DNA of 7,435 nucleotides from Methylococcaceae bacterium (GTDB lineage Bacteria; Pseudomonadota; Gammaproteobacteria; Methylococcales; Methylomonadaceae), in assembly GCA_030618325.1 (NCBI GenBank), contig JAUXDP010000153.1, positions 1 through 7,435 of the forward strand. The letters run 5' to 3'. Of this stretch, positions 1 through 5,736 are shown one piece after another. Both the position numbers and the translations under genes were made by a program. Every line of letters begins with the position of its first letter. Position 1 is the first letter of the stretch. The notes beneath the pieces were generated by a model. That model was not told the origin of the DNA. It was given only the letters and a program-made list of their open reading frames with translations, and made no database searches.

Positions 1-330
1 CATATTGAACAGCACTGGGCTGACGAACTCAATCTCTTTAATAGAGAGCATTTGAATCCTTTCCTCAATTATCACCGACCTTGCTATTTCCCAACGGTTT
101 TCACTGATAGCAAGGGAAAGCAAAGGAAGAAATATCGCTATGATAAGATGATGACGCCTTATGAAAAGCTGAAATCTCTTGAACAGGCTAAAAATTATTT
201 AAAAGACTCTCTCTCCTTTGAACAAATGGATAAAGACGCTTATAAAATGAGCGATAATAAATTTACTGATCGAATGAACCTTGCTAAAAAGCAACTCTTT
301 AAACAAATAAATGAACAGAAAAAAGCCTGA
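1..330 (+). CDS. DDE/integrase-core transposase, C-terminal fragment
   Basis: The reading frame is open from the first base of the window to the stop at 328-330, so this is the 3' end of a gene whose 5' part lies outside. The fragment reads about 109 residues, and the TTG at 52 is an internal Leu, not a start. The stretch NYHRPCYFPTV, then a KGKQRKKY basic patch, then MMTPYEKLKSL is typical of the tail of integrase-core (rve) transposases, where NFHRPC-like motifs follow the last catalytic Glu. The helical Lys-rich end (about residues 65-109) also fits. The DDE residues themselves are upstream and cannot be checked, so activity and exact IS family (IS481-like or IS21/IstA-like) are open. No downstream accessory gene is present. 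I am confident of the broad class, not of the family. Confidence 0.72.
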   Translation, partial: HIEQHWADELNLFNREHLNPFLNYHRPCYFPTVFTDSKGKQRKKYRYDKMMTPYEKLKSLEQAKNYLKDSLSFEQMDKDAYKMSDNKFTDRMNLAKKQLFKQINEQKKA

Positions 331-668
331 TTTATAGAGCTGGTGTAATAGGACTGTTCAGACTCATTTGTTAATTGGAAAATACTGCCTTTGAAAACCA
401 CGGTGCTTTTTGCGGGTCATGTTGACCACCGGGTTAGCAGCTTTCCACTGAACCGGAAATACCAAAAAATGGCGTCTTATCATTAAACCGTCTTTCCGCA
501 CGTGAAGTTAAAATTTTTCCATTAATTGTAACTTATTGATTTTATGATAAAATATAATAGTAAAAACTATAAGAATAATTGCTTCTGATTTACATTTTCC
601 AACAGTTTAAGGTGGGCAAAACATCGATCCCCACCTGACTGTAAATCTTAATTAAACCCATCAGCATT
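331..668. other. Non-coding flank of the transposase with possible IS end
   Basis: No convincing gene is visible here. At 415-427 there is a short palindrome, GGTCA-TGT-TGACC, running into TTGACCACCGG, and 429-435 can pair imperfectly with 451-456. GTTGACCACC-type repeats occur in the terminal regions of IS21-family elements, so 411-456 may be an IS end or remnant; this rests on memory of the family and the other end is not in the window. From about 505 to 600 the DNA is very AT-rich and includes a consensus -10 hexamer (TATAAT, 553-558), but with no well-placed -35 and no gene downstream on that strand I do not call a promoter. Confidence 0.35.
602..642 (-). terminator. Hairpin downstream of the PEP-CTERM gene
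   Basis: A 7-bp stem, AGGTGGG (610-616) with CCCACCT (630-636), is extended by ACAGT (602-606) pairing with ACTGT (638-642) across a small internal loop. It lies 27 bases past the stop of the minus-strand PEP-CTERM gene. There is no T-tract on either side, so it is either a factor-dependent end, an mRNA 3' stabiliser or an unrelated palindrome. The pairing is seen directly; the role is inference. Confidence 0.3.
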
Positions 669-1283
669 TCAAAATTTTATTCTACGACCCAACCCGCCCA
701 ACAGAAGGGACGTTACCATTAATAATGCACTACCAGGCAAGGGGACGCTTGTGATCTGTATGTTATCTAAAAGGACAGGTAGATCCCTTGCATTAGTAAA
801 ATTGCCTTCTTGATCACTTGGATAAAGAGCTTGAAAAACTAAGCCGGAATCTTCAGGGCTGTCCCTCGTAAAGGTGTGACTGCCACTTTGAAAGTCTGTA
901 GAGCCCACATAAGCGATTTCGGTAGCAATCTTATTACTCTCGATAAATGTTACGAGTAAGATTGGCCCATAAGGGTCTGAGTTTGTACCTTTTGGTTGTG
1001 CCCAATCAAAACTAAGCTGATCCCCCTTCTTCCAAGAGATTTCCTGATAAAGATCTTCTTCCCCCTATAAGCTTAAGAACGATGAACCTTCAGTGGCCGT
1101 GAAAGTAGTTCCGCTTCCATCCGTATAAGACGAGATAATCTCTTTGAAACCAAAGTCTCCGTCAAAACTACCCCAGCAACTCAGTCCATCTTCAAAGCCT
1201 CCATTGCATACTCCCGTAGCCTGCGCTTGAAATGGAGAAGGCGCCAGTCCGACGAGTAAAACGATCATAAATTTTATTTTCAT
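669..1283 (-). pseudogene. PEP-CTERM exosortase-sorted exported protein, interrupted by one in-frame TAG
   Basis: Read from ATG at 1283, the frame is continuous to TGA at 669-671 (204 codons) except for a single TAG at 1065-1067 (codon 73). Residues 1-22 form a signal peptide (MKIK, hydrophobic core, AQA cleavage site). The mature part begins with CNGGFEDGLSCW, the N-terminal pattern of many secreted PEP-CTERM proteins. After the TAG the same frame continues GEEDLYQEISWKKGDQLSFDWA, which resembles the Tyr/Gln-rich sandwich-fold strand of this type. Residues 180-204 are a sorting signal: VPLPG, a hydrophobic stretch, then GLGRRIKF. Exosortase would cut this tail during export to the surface or matrix. 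A good ribosome site, AGGAG (1294-1298), lies 10 bases before the ATG. A GTG at 908 could restart translation but would give a protein without signal peptide, so I treat the whole as one interrupted gene. Whether the TAG is a mutation, a read error or is suppressed cannot be decided here. Confidence 0.75.
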
Positions 1284-1293
1284 TAGTATTTTT

Positions 1294-1298
1294 CTCCT
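1294..1298 (-). promoter_or_regulatory. Ribosome binding site of the PEP-CTERM gene
   Basis: On the minus strand AGGAG stands 10 bases before the ATG at 1283. It is the clearest Shine-Dalgarno sequence on the left half of the window and fixes the start of the signal peptide, showing that the gene was a genuine, expressed reading frame. Confidence 0.7.
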
Positions 1299-1318
1299 AA
1301 GTAGATTTACTGCGAGAC

Positions 1319-1351
1319 ATAATACCTGTATATGGAACAGATATTACCTGT
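1319..1351 (-). promoter_or_regulatory. Tandem 11-bp direct repeat, probable operator/promoter of the PEP-CTERM gene
   Basis: On the minus strand ACAGGTAATAT (1351-1341) is followed exactly 22 bases later by ACAGGTATTAT (1329-1319), matching at 10 of 11 positions. The 22-bp step is about two helical turns, so a dimer or two tandem DNA-binding subunits could sit on one face of the helix. The downstream copy contains TATTAT, a plausible -10 hexamer, about 36 bases before the ATG. The intervening CTGT/ACAG elements also allow alternative inverted pairings. No clear sigma-54 -24/-12 pair was found, although PEP-CTERM genes are often controlled that way. The repeat is seen directly; the operator role is inference. 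Confidence 0.4.
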
Positions 1352-1489
1352 TCGTTATTTCGTAAATAAACATGTTTTCGATTACATGATAGGACCTCTA
1401 TATGAATATAAGATGAATCTAGTATGAAAAATTATTCAAATGGAAAATTCAGTCAGTCAACTAGACTACACACCCTAACCGTAAAAGCT

Positions 1490-1576
1490 AGTGCGCTATC
1501 CGCTGCTAATCGCGGCACTGACCCGCGAGCACGTTGTATGGAGCAGGCTTGCCTGCGGATATACAGCGCGCGCAGT
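1490..1576. repeat. GC-rich double-hairpin element of unknown nature
   Basis: Hairpin A pairs AGTGC (1490-1494) with GCACT (1515-1519). Hairpin B pairs GCAGGC (1543-1548) with GCCTGC (1551-1556) around a TT loop. It continues past a small internal loop with TGTAT (1535-1539) and ATACA (1561-1565), then imperfectly outward through the GC-rich arms until ACTG (1517-1520) meets CAGT (1573-1576), a palindrome of about 60 bases. The block is clearly richer in G+C than the DNA on either side. It could be a REP/MITE-like mobile palindrome, a structured RNA or an integron-like recombination site. I could not find the RYYYAAC and GTTRRRY core sites expected of an attC. Confidence 0.45.
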
Positions 1577-1691
1577 CGGCTTGAACAAGTAGTTATTAAG
1601 CTGTTTTCTATAGTAACATAGACGATTTTAGTGCAATCCAATATAACCAGCGCATGATATAAGTCTATGGTATTGCTGGATCAAAAAATAA

Positions 1692-2183
1692 ATGAGTATA
1701 GAAATTGTAAGGGCTAATTACTTATACGAGAAACATGAGGTTGAAATAGCCTTTTTGATGAATTCCTATGCAACTGATCCAATGGGTGGTGGAAAACCTC
1801 TAACAAATGAGGTTAAAAATAATATTGCCAAAGAATTATCGAAACTTCCGTATGCATTCAGCATTATTAGTTATGTTGATGGCATTGCTGCTGGCTTAGT
1901 AAACTGTTTTGAACAATTTTCCACCTTTTCCTGCAAACCTCTAATAAATATTCACGATATTATTGTTTTGAAAGCGTATAGAGGTAAGGGACTTAGCCAC
2001 AAAATGTTAGAAGAGGTTGAGAATATTGCCGTCTCAAAAGGCTGTTGCAAGCTCACATTAGAAGTTTTAGAAGGAAACCTAATAGCAAGGTCATCGTATA
2101 ATAAGTTTGGGTTTTCTGATTATGAGCTTGACCCTAAGGTGGGGAAAGCATTATTTTGGCAAAAGAATTTGAGTAACACATGA
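1692..2183 (+). CDS. GNAT-family N-acetyltransferase
   Basis: This 163-residue protein has the size and layout of a single-domain GNAT enzyme, which moves an acetyl group from acetyl-CoA to an amine. Motif A is at about residues 90-113: hydrophobic strand IIVLKAY, then RGKGLS, the Q/R-x-x-G-x-G/A loop that holds the CoA pyrophosphate, then helix HKMLEEVENIA. Motif B follows at about 121-141 (strand LTLEV, then an Asn-containing helix and YNKFGF, with the Tyr that often acts as general acid). The N-terminal part (about 20-65) is helical and would set substrate choice; it gives no clue to the acceptor. The ribosome site is weak (GGA at 1678-1680). The gene stands alone: 182 bases separate it from the next one and the upstream region is non-coding. 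The substrate is unknown. Confidence 0.85.
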   Translation: MSIEIVRANYLYEKHEVEIAFLMNSYATDPMGGGKPLTNEVKNNIAKELSKLPYAFSIISYVDGIAAGLVNCFEQFSTFSCKPLINIHDIIVLKAYRGKGLSHKMLEEVENIAVSKGCCKLTLEVLEGNLIARSSYNKFGFSDYELDPKVGKALFWQKNLSNT

Positions 2184-2320
2184 CAGTTGCCTCGGTAAAA
2201 TATGAGTCCTGCTCTAAAGTGAAGATACGCGAATGTATGCTCATGTAGTGTCGGGGGCTGCAGAAACTACCATTTGAGTTGTTGATACTGATACGCCTAA
2301 CGACATCGTTCAGAAACGAA

Positions 2321-2350
2321 TTGCAAATACCACCAAAATTCTCATACTGT
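2321..2350 (+). promoter_or_regulatory. Candidate sigma-70 promoter of the kinase gene cluster
   Basis: TTGCAA (2321-2326) and TACTGT (2345-2350) are separated by 18 bases and resemble -35 and -10 hexamers. The start of transcription would fall near 2357, leaving a leader of only about 9 bases before the ATG at 2366. This would explain why no Shine-Dalgarno sequence precedes that ATG. The hexamers are only moderate matches, so this is a candidate. Confidence 0.35.
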
Positions 2351-2365
2351 AAATAATTATTTTTT

Positions 2366-3349
2366 ATGGACGACCACTTTAAATCCATCATTGTTAAGTC
2401 AACGGGTGCTAAAGCACTTTATGAAATCGAAGAGATACAAAGTTTATGGAGCGGCTATGGAAAAATTGTCCGTTATGGATTAAAAGGCTGTTCTAAGACC
2501 AGTGTAGTTGTCAAACATGTGCAACTGCCAGGTCAAGTTAATCACCCCCGGGGTTGGGACACTGATTTATCACATCAAAGAAAATTGCACTCTTATCAAG
2601 TAGAAACAGCCTGGTATAATCAGTGGAGTAGCTATTGTGATACAGCCTGCCGCGTTCCTGAGTGTCTGGCACTTGAGAATAAAAATGATGAGGTACTCAT
2701 GGTATTTGAAGACCTGGACGCTACCGGATTTCCAGAACGACGATCCTCAGTTAACCTGATTGAATTGAAAACTTGTTTGGCCTGGCTAGCTAATTTTCAT
2801 GCAACTTTTATGGGTGAGCAACCCAAAGATTTATGGCCAGTGGGTACTTATTGGCATTTAGATACCCGTTCTGATGAATGGGAAGCGTTAAGTGATAACG
2901 CTTTAAAAAATGCGGCAAAGGCTATCGATCAACAACTAAGTTCCAGTCCTTATCAGACTTTTGTACACGGTGATGCCAAACTCGCTAATTTTTGTTTTTC
3001 TCAAGATGGGAAAAGTGTGGCGGCAGTGGATTTTCAATATGTCGGTGGTGGCTGTGGTATGAAAGATGTTGCTTACTTTATAGGGAGTTGTTTAGATGAA
3101 GATGCCTGTGAGCAACTTGAAACCCAGCTGCTAGATTATTATTTTCATGAACTGAAAAATACATTAGAATCAAAACAAAAAAAGGTTGATGTGGATGTGG
3201 TTGAGAAAAATTGGCGTGATTTGTATCCCGTAGCCTGGACTGATTTTCATCGCTTTCTCAAAGGCTGGAGTCCTGGACATTGGAAAATACACAGTTACAG
3301 TGAGCGATTGGCTCGTGAAGTTGTAGCTCAGTTGAAAAACCTTACGTAG
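2366..3349 (+). CDS. Aminoglycoside phosphotransferase/ecdysteroid-kinase-like small-molecule kinase
   Basis: A 327-residue protein kinase-fold enzyme of the APH/choline kinase/EcKinase group, expected to phosphorylate a small molecule with ATP in the cytoplasm. Visible landmarks are VVVKHV with the ATP-binding Lys50; the Glu in YQVETAWY (Glu80), a likely partner of that Lys; the hinge segment LMVFEDLD (111-118); the catalytic loop HGDAKLAN (201-208), with base Asp203 and metal-binding Asn208; and DFQ (222-224), which takes the place of DFG, as is usual in EcKinase-like proteins. The pattern IQSLWSGYGKIVRYGL near the N-terminus and HPRGWDTDLSHQRK (60-73) recall a bacterial subgroup I associate with marine gammaproteobacteria. 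There is no Shine-Dalgarno sequence before the ATG. The gene runs in the same direction as the phosphatase 131 bases downstream, with a hairpin repeat between. The substrate is not known; an antibiotic-resistance role should not be assumed. Confidence 0.82.
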   Translation: MDDHFKSIIVKSTGAKALYEIEEIQSLWSGYGKIVRYGLKGCSKTSVVVKHVQLPGQVNHPRGWDTDLSHQRKLHSYQVETAWYNQWSSYCDTACRVPECLALENKNDEVLMVFEDLDATGFPERRSSVNLIELKTCLAWLANFHATFMGEQPKDLWPVGTYWHLDTRSDEWEALSDNALKNAAKAIDQQLSSSPYQTFVHGDAKLANFCFSQDGKSVAAVDFQYVGGGCGMKDVAYFIGSCLDEDACEQLETQLLDYYFHELKNTLESKQKKVDVDVVEKNWRDLYPVAWTDFHRFLKGWSPGHWKIHSYSERLAREVVAQLKNLT

Positions 3350-3358
3350 GAATATATA

Positions 3359-3454
3359 GTTCCCACGCTCTGCGTGGGAATTTATACAGGGACGCTCCGC
3401 GTCCTTGTGACGCAGAGCGTCACAAGCGGCGTTCCCACGCAAAGCGTGGGAACG
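3359..3454. repeat. Cluster of four hairpins with a common ACGC-NNN-GCGT core
   Basis: Four perfect palindromes stand side by side. Their arms are TTCCCACGC/GCGTGGGAA (3360-3380, loop TCT), GGACGC/GCGTCC (3390-3404, loop TCC), TTGTGACGC/GCGTCACAA (3405-3425, loop AGA) and CGTTCCCACGC/GCGTGGGAACG (3430-3454, loop AAA). All four tips read ACGC, three bases, GCGT. The first and last are copies of one another. I recall this CCCACGC...GCGTGGG type of repeat as a common dispersed palindrome in Methylococcales and other gammaproteobacteria, probably a REP/MITE-like element. Lying 10 bases after the kinase stop and 26 before the phosphatase start, it would be transcribed and may lower or process read-through. 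No T-tract follows, so it is not a standard terminator. Confidence 0.8.
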
Positions 3455-3480
3455 ATTACAGTGTTACTTCGATACACAAT

Positions 3481-4383
3481 ATGAAGCTTAGTTCTAGTAA
3501 CCTTTTTTTACTCAGTCAATGTGCAATTTCTGCAGCCTATCAAGCAGGGCAGATAATTTCAAACTACAGTGATCGATCAGTTACTGTAAAGAAAAAACAA
3601 GGTGGAAACACACTGGCTTCACAGGTTGTCACCGAGGTTGATCATTTGAGTCAAGATTGTATCTTGCAAACGTTACTTCCTACTTGCGAAATGTTTGATC
3701 TGGCTTTATTGTCGGAAGAAATTCCTGATAACCGAGAACGCCTGGAAAAAGATTATTTTTGGTGCATTGACCCGCTGGATGGCACCCTTCCATTCATACA
3801 ATCTACACCTGGCTACTCTGTTTCTATAGCTTTAGTAGCACGTGATGGGAGCCCCGTTATAGGCGTTATCTACGATCCTGTAGAGAAAACCCTTTACCAT
3901 GCTATTAAAGGGCGTGGAGCTTTTCGAAATGGTGAGTCTTTAACTCTGAAATTGACTTCAGCAACATCAGAACAAGCGTTGACATGGGTTGCAGACCAAA
4001 GCTTTGAGCAACATCCCCTTTTTTCAACCGTGATGATGGAGCTGGAAAATATCGCTAACCAAATCGGCTATGCTGGCTTAACGACATTGTTACAAGGAGG
4101 CGCAGCCATGAATGCCTGTTGGGTGCTGGAGAAACAACCAGCCTGCTATTTCAAATTCCCAAAATCACTACCTGGCGGCGGCAGTCTGTGGGATTTTGCG
4201 GCTACAGCCTGTATTTTTCAGGAAACTGGAGCTTTTGTAAGTGATATAAACGGAAATCTCCTGGATTTAAATCGCCAAGAATCGACTTTTATGAACCACC
4301 AGGGGGCAATATACAGCTCCAATGCTTTGCTAACAGAGAGAATCATAGAATTGTACGACAAGCTCAAGACAAATAGTTTATGA
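3481..4383 (+). CDS. Inositol monophosphatase/CysQ-family phosphatase
   Basis: A 300-residue member of the Mg-dependent, lithium-sensitive phosphatase family (IMPase, CysQ 3'(2'),5'-bisphosphate nucleotidase). Family motifs occur in order: VVTEVD (49-54), LLSEE (76-80, with metal-binding Glu79/80), CIDPLDGTLPF (95-105, the DPxDGT motif carrying two metal-binding Asp), and GGSLWDFAATACIFQETGA (233-251, with the WD pair that holds the catalytic Asp238). All metal ligands expected of an active enzyme appear to be present. The order and the SEE/DPLDGT wording lean to CysQ, but substrate cannot be read from sequence: 3'-phosphoadenosine nucleotides, sugar or inositol phosphates are all possible. 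There is no Shine-Dalgarno sequence. Its stop overlaps the start of the TOPRIM gene as ATGA (4380-4383), pointing to translational coupling. A kinase just upstream and a phosphatase here may act on related metabolites. Confidence 0.85.
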   Translation: MKLSSSNLFLLSQCAISAAYQAGQIISNYSDRSVTVKKKQGGNTLASQVVTEVDHLSQDCILQTLLPTCEMFDLALLSEEIPDNRERLEKDYFWCIDPLDGTLPFIQSTPGYSVSIALVARDGSPVIGVIYDPVEKTLYHAIKGRGAFRNGESLTLKLTSATSEQALTWVADQSFEQHPLFSTVMMELENIANQIGYAGLTTLLQGGAAMNACWVLEKQPACYFKFPKSLPGGGSLWDFAATACIFQETGAFVSDINGNLLDLNRQESTFMNHQGAIYSSNALLTERIIELYDKLKTNSL

Positions 4384-4949
4384 AGGAGTTGTTTATCGTT
4401 GAAGGTGAGTCAGCAGCAAGTAGCGTACGACAAGCAATGCATAAGCCAAGCCAAAGTGTTCTTGCTGGCCAGGGGAAGCTGATTAATGTGGAAAAAGCGA
4501 ATTCTACCAAGGTATTGGCCAATCAAACTTGTCAGAAAATTTTTGAGTCATTAGGATGTGGTATCAAAGAGGACTGTAACCCCAAGAGTTTATTGTTTTC
4601 TCGGGTATTGATATTAACGGATCCTGGTGCAGACGGTGCTCATGCACGTATCTTATTAGTGAGGCTTTTTTATTCTTATCTTAGACCGTTGATTGACTCA
4701 GGGGCTGTGTCAGTTATCCTCCCACCATTATTTCGTCTTGTAGATACACGAACATCCAATCATCAATATGCTTGGGATGAACGGCAACAGATTCAACTAC
4801 TCAATAACAAGTCCAACTCCGATAATATAACTATCACCCGATTCAACGGTGTGGCGCAATTTTCAGTGGCAGAATGTAGCCAGCTTCTATTGCATTCGGG
4901 CACACGCAAACAAATAGATTTAACGCCCACAGAAATGAGTAATGCCTAG
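4380..4949 (+). CDS. Freestanding TOPRIM protein derived from GyrB/ParE
   Basis: This 189-residue protein matches only the TOPRIM and tail parts of type IIA topoisomerase B subunits; the GHKL ATPase and transducer domains are absent. It opens directly on the first TOPRIM strand: KELFIVEGESA (2-12; GyrB ELYLVEGDSA), with catalytic Glu8. Next come GQGKLINVEKA (30-40), SLGCGIKEDCNP (57-68) and ILTDPGADGAHAR (78-90), then LPPLFRL (114-120). The GyrB DADVDG motif is DPGADG here: the first and third Asp remain (81, 85) and the middle Asp is Gly83. A short linker leads to ITRFNGVAQF (152-161), aligned with the GyrB RYKGLGEM box but with Lys and Glu lost. Ordinary gyrase activity is therefore unlikely; DNA binding, a nuclease or nickase role, or interference with gyrase/Topo IV are possible. 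It overlaps the phosphatase by 4 bases and the SRAP gene by 8, so it belongs to that operon. Confidence 0.8.
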   Translation: MKELFIVEGESAASSVRQAMHKPSQSVLAGQGKLINVEKANSTKVLANQTCQKIFESLGCGIKEDCNPKSLLFSRVLILTDPGADGAHARILLVRLFYSYLRPLIDSGAVSVILPPLFRLVDTRTSNHQYAWDERQQIQLLNNKSNSDNITITRFNGVAQFSVAECSQLLLHSGTRKQIDLTPTEMSNA

Positions 4950-5610
4950 TCGCTACAATATTAGTGATGATGCTAACATTCATCTTTTATTGGCTAAGTT
5001 GAATGTTGATTTAGGCCCCGTACCCAACCGATATAATCTAGCGCCAACAGATCAAGTTCCTGTGATACATCAATGGGAGGGACAACGTCTTATCAGTGAT
5101 ATGCGGTGGTGGTTAGTGCCTCATTGGAGTAATGGTCCTTCAACGGACTATCCTATGTTTAATGCACGATGTGAAGTATTGGAAGAAAGTCGAGCATACT
5201 ACGGTTGTTTTCGTCATAAACGCTGCATTATTCCTGCCCATTCTTTTGTTGAATGGCAACACACAGGTCAACAAAAAATACCCTACTTATTTTCAGCAGT
5301 CGATCAGGCTATGGCTTTTGCCGGGTTGTACGATTACTGGACAAATGGTGTCGAACACGTTTTATCGTGTGCAATCATCACTACAGTATCATCACCCGAA
5401 TTTGAACCATTTCATCCACGCATGCCTGTTATGTTAACCTCGGAGAGTGCTGAATTATGGCTGGATGAGAAACAAGATACGGCTATGCTTTATCAATTAT
5501 TTGAGCCTGTACTACCTTATCCCTTACAAGCCGTCGCTATTGATTCCCAGTATGGCAATGCCCATAATAAGGCTGAGCCAATTTTAGTGGGGGATAGGGT
5601 TGTTTTGTGA
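4942..5610 (+). CDS. SRAP (YedK/HMCES-like) protein lacking the catalytic Cys2
   Basis: A 222-residue SOS response-associated peptidase-family protein. Canonical members (E. coli YedK, human HMCES) recognise abasic sites in single-stranded DNA and form a covalent link through Cys2. Seen here are RYNLAPT (30-36), FNAR (73-76, Asn74 and Arg76 matching the DNA-contacting pair), FVEW (102-105, catalytic Glu104) and FHPRMPVML (157-165, catalytic His158). The N-terminus, however, reads MPSRYNIS where the family has MCGRYNI, so Cys2 is Pro and Gly3 is Ser. An in-frame TGA at 4936-4938 leaves no room for another start, and ATG 4942 is the only choice. The first codons overlap the TOPRIM stop (4947-4949); a TGT codon for Cys would still preserve that stop, so the overlap does not force the change. 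No strong ribosome site is visible; coupling to TOPRIM translation is likely. Confidence 0.88.
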   Translation: MPSRYNISDDANIHLLLAKLNVDLGPVPNRYNLAPTDQVPVIHQWEGQRLISDMRWWLVPHWSNGPSTDYPMFNARCEVLEESRAYYGCFRHKRCIIPAHSFVEWQHTGQQKIPYLFSAVDQAMAFAGLYDYWTNGVEHVLSCAIITTVSSPEFEPFHPRMPVMLTSESAELWLDEKQDTAMLYQLFEPVLPYPLQAVAIDSQYGNAHNKAEPILVGDRVVL

Positions 5611-5736
5611 CAAGCCTGTTGTCCAAGTTATGTTAGTTTACCTCTGTATTTCGTTTGAGACCGTAAGCAGCGCACCAAGAATCATAAGAAGCTAGAATTC
5701 AAACTATTTGCTCGGTAATATTTCTGAAGGAAAGGT

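Larger units (their letters stand above)
1284..1691. other. 408-base intergenic region between divergent genes
   Basis: This stretch separates the minus-strand PEP-CTERM gene from the plus-strand acetyltransferase. Its left third holds the PEP-CTERM ribosome site and the 22-bp-spaced direct repeat. Its middle holds a GC-rich palindromic block (1490-1576). The right part (about 1585-1691) is AT-rich leader DNA with only a weak GGA ribosome site before the GNAT start. Short open frames exist on both strands across the palindromic block but they lack ribosome sites and recognisable sequence, so I call no gene here. Confidence 0.5.

Noticed and set aside
553..558. Promoter at TATAAT
   Set aside because: No -35 at a suitable distance and no gene downstream on that strand; the surrounding DNA is so AT-rich that the hexamer is expected by chance.
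669..908. A separate 79-residue minus-strand gene starting at GTG 908
   Set aside because: It is in the same frame as the signal-peptide part ending at the TAG (1065-1067), with no other stop between, so it is the second half of one interrupted PEP-CTERM gene.
1471..1590. Integron attC site or tRNA gene
   Set aside because: The block folds well, but I found no paired RYYYAAC and GTTRRRY core sites, no integrase or cassette array, and no TTC-loop/anticodon arrangement of a tRNA.
1424..1641. Small open frames of about 65 residues on both strands
   Set aside because: They run through the palindromic GC-rich block, have no ribosome site and no recognisable sequence; open frames on both strands are expected in a palindrome.
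2134..2391. Minus-strand 85-residue frame between the acetyltransferase and the kinase
   Set aside because: It overlaps the ends of both real genes, has no ribosome site and no family resemblance.
3359..3454. CRISPR array or intrinsic terminator
   Set aside because: The repeats are palindromes of different arms placed side by side without unique spacers of constant length, and no T-tract follows.
5132..5437. Plus-strand 101-residue frame inside the SRAP gene
   Set aside because: It is an alternative frame of a gene whose own frame carries all SRAP motifs.
5608..5623. Terminator after the SRAP gene (GACAA/TTGTC hairpin)
   Set aside because: The stem is only 5 bp, overlaps the stop codon and has no T-tract; too weak to call.
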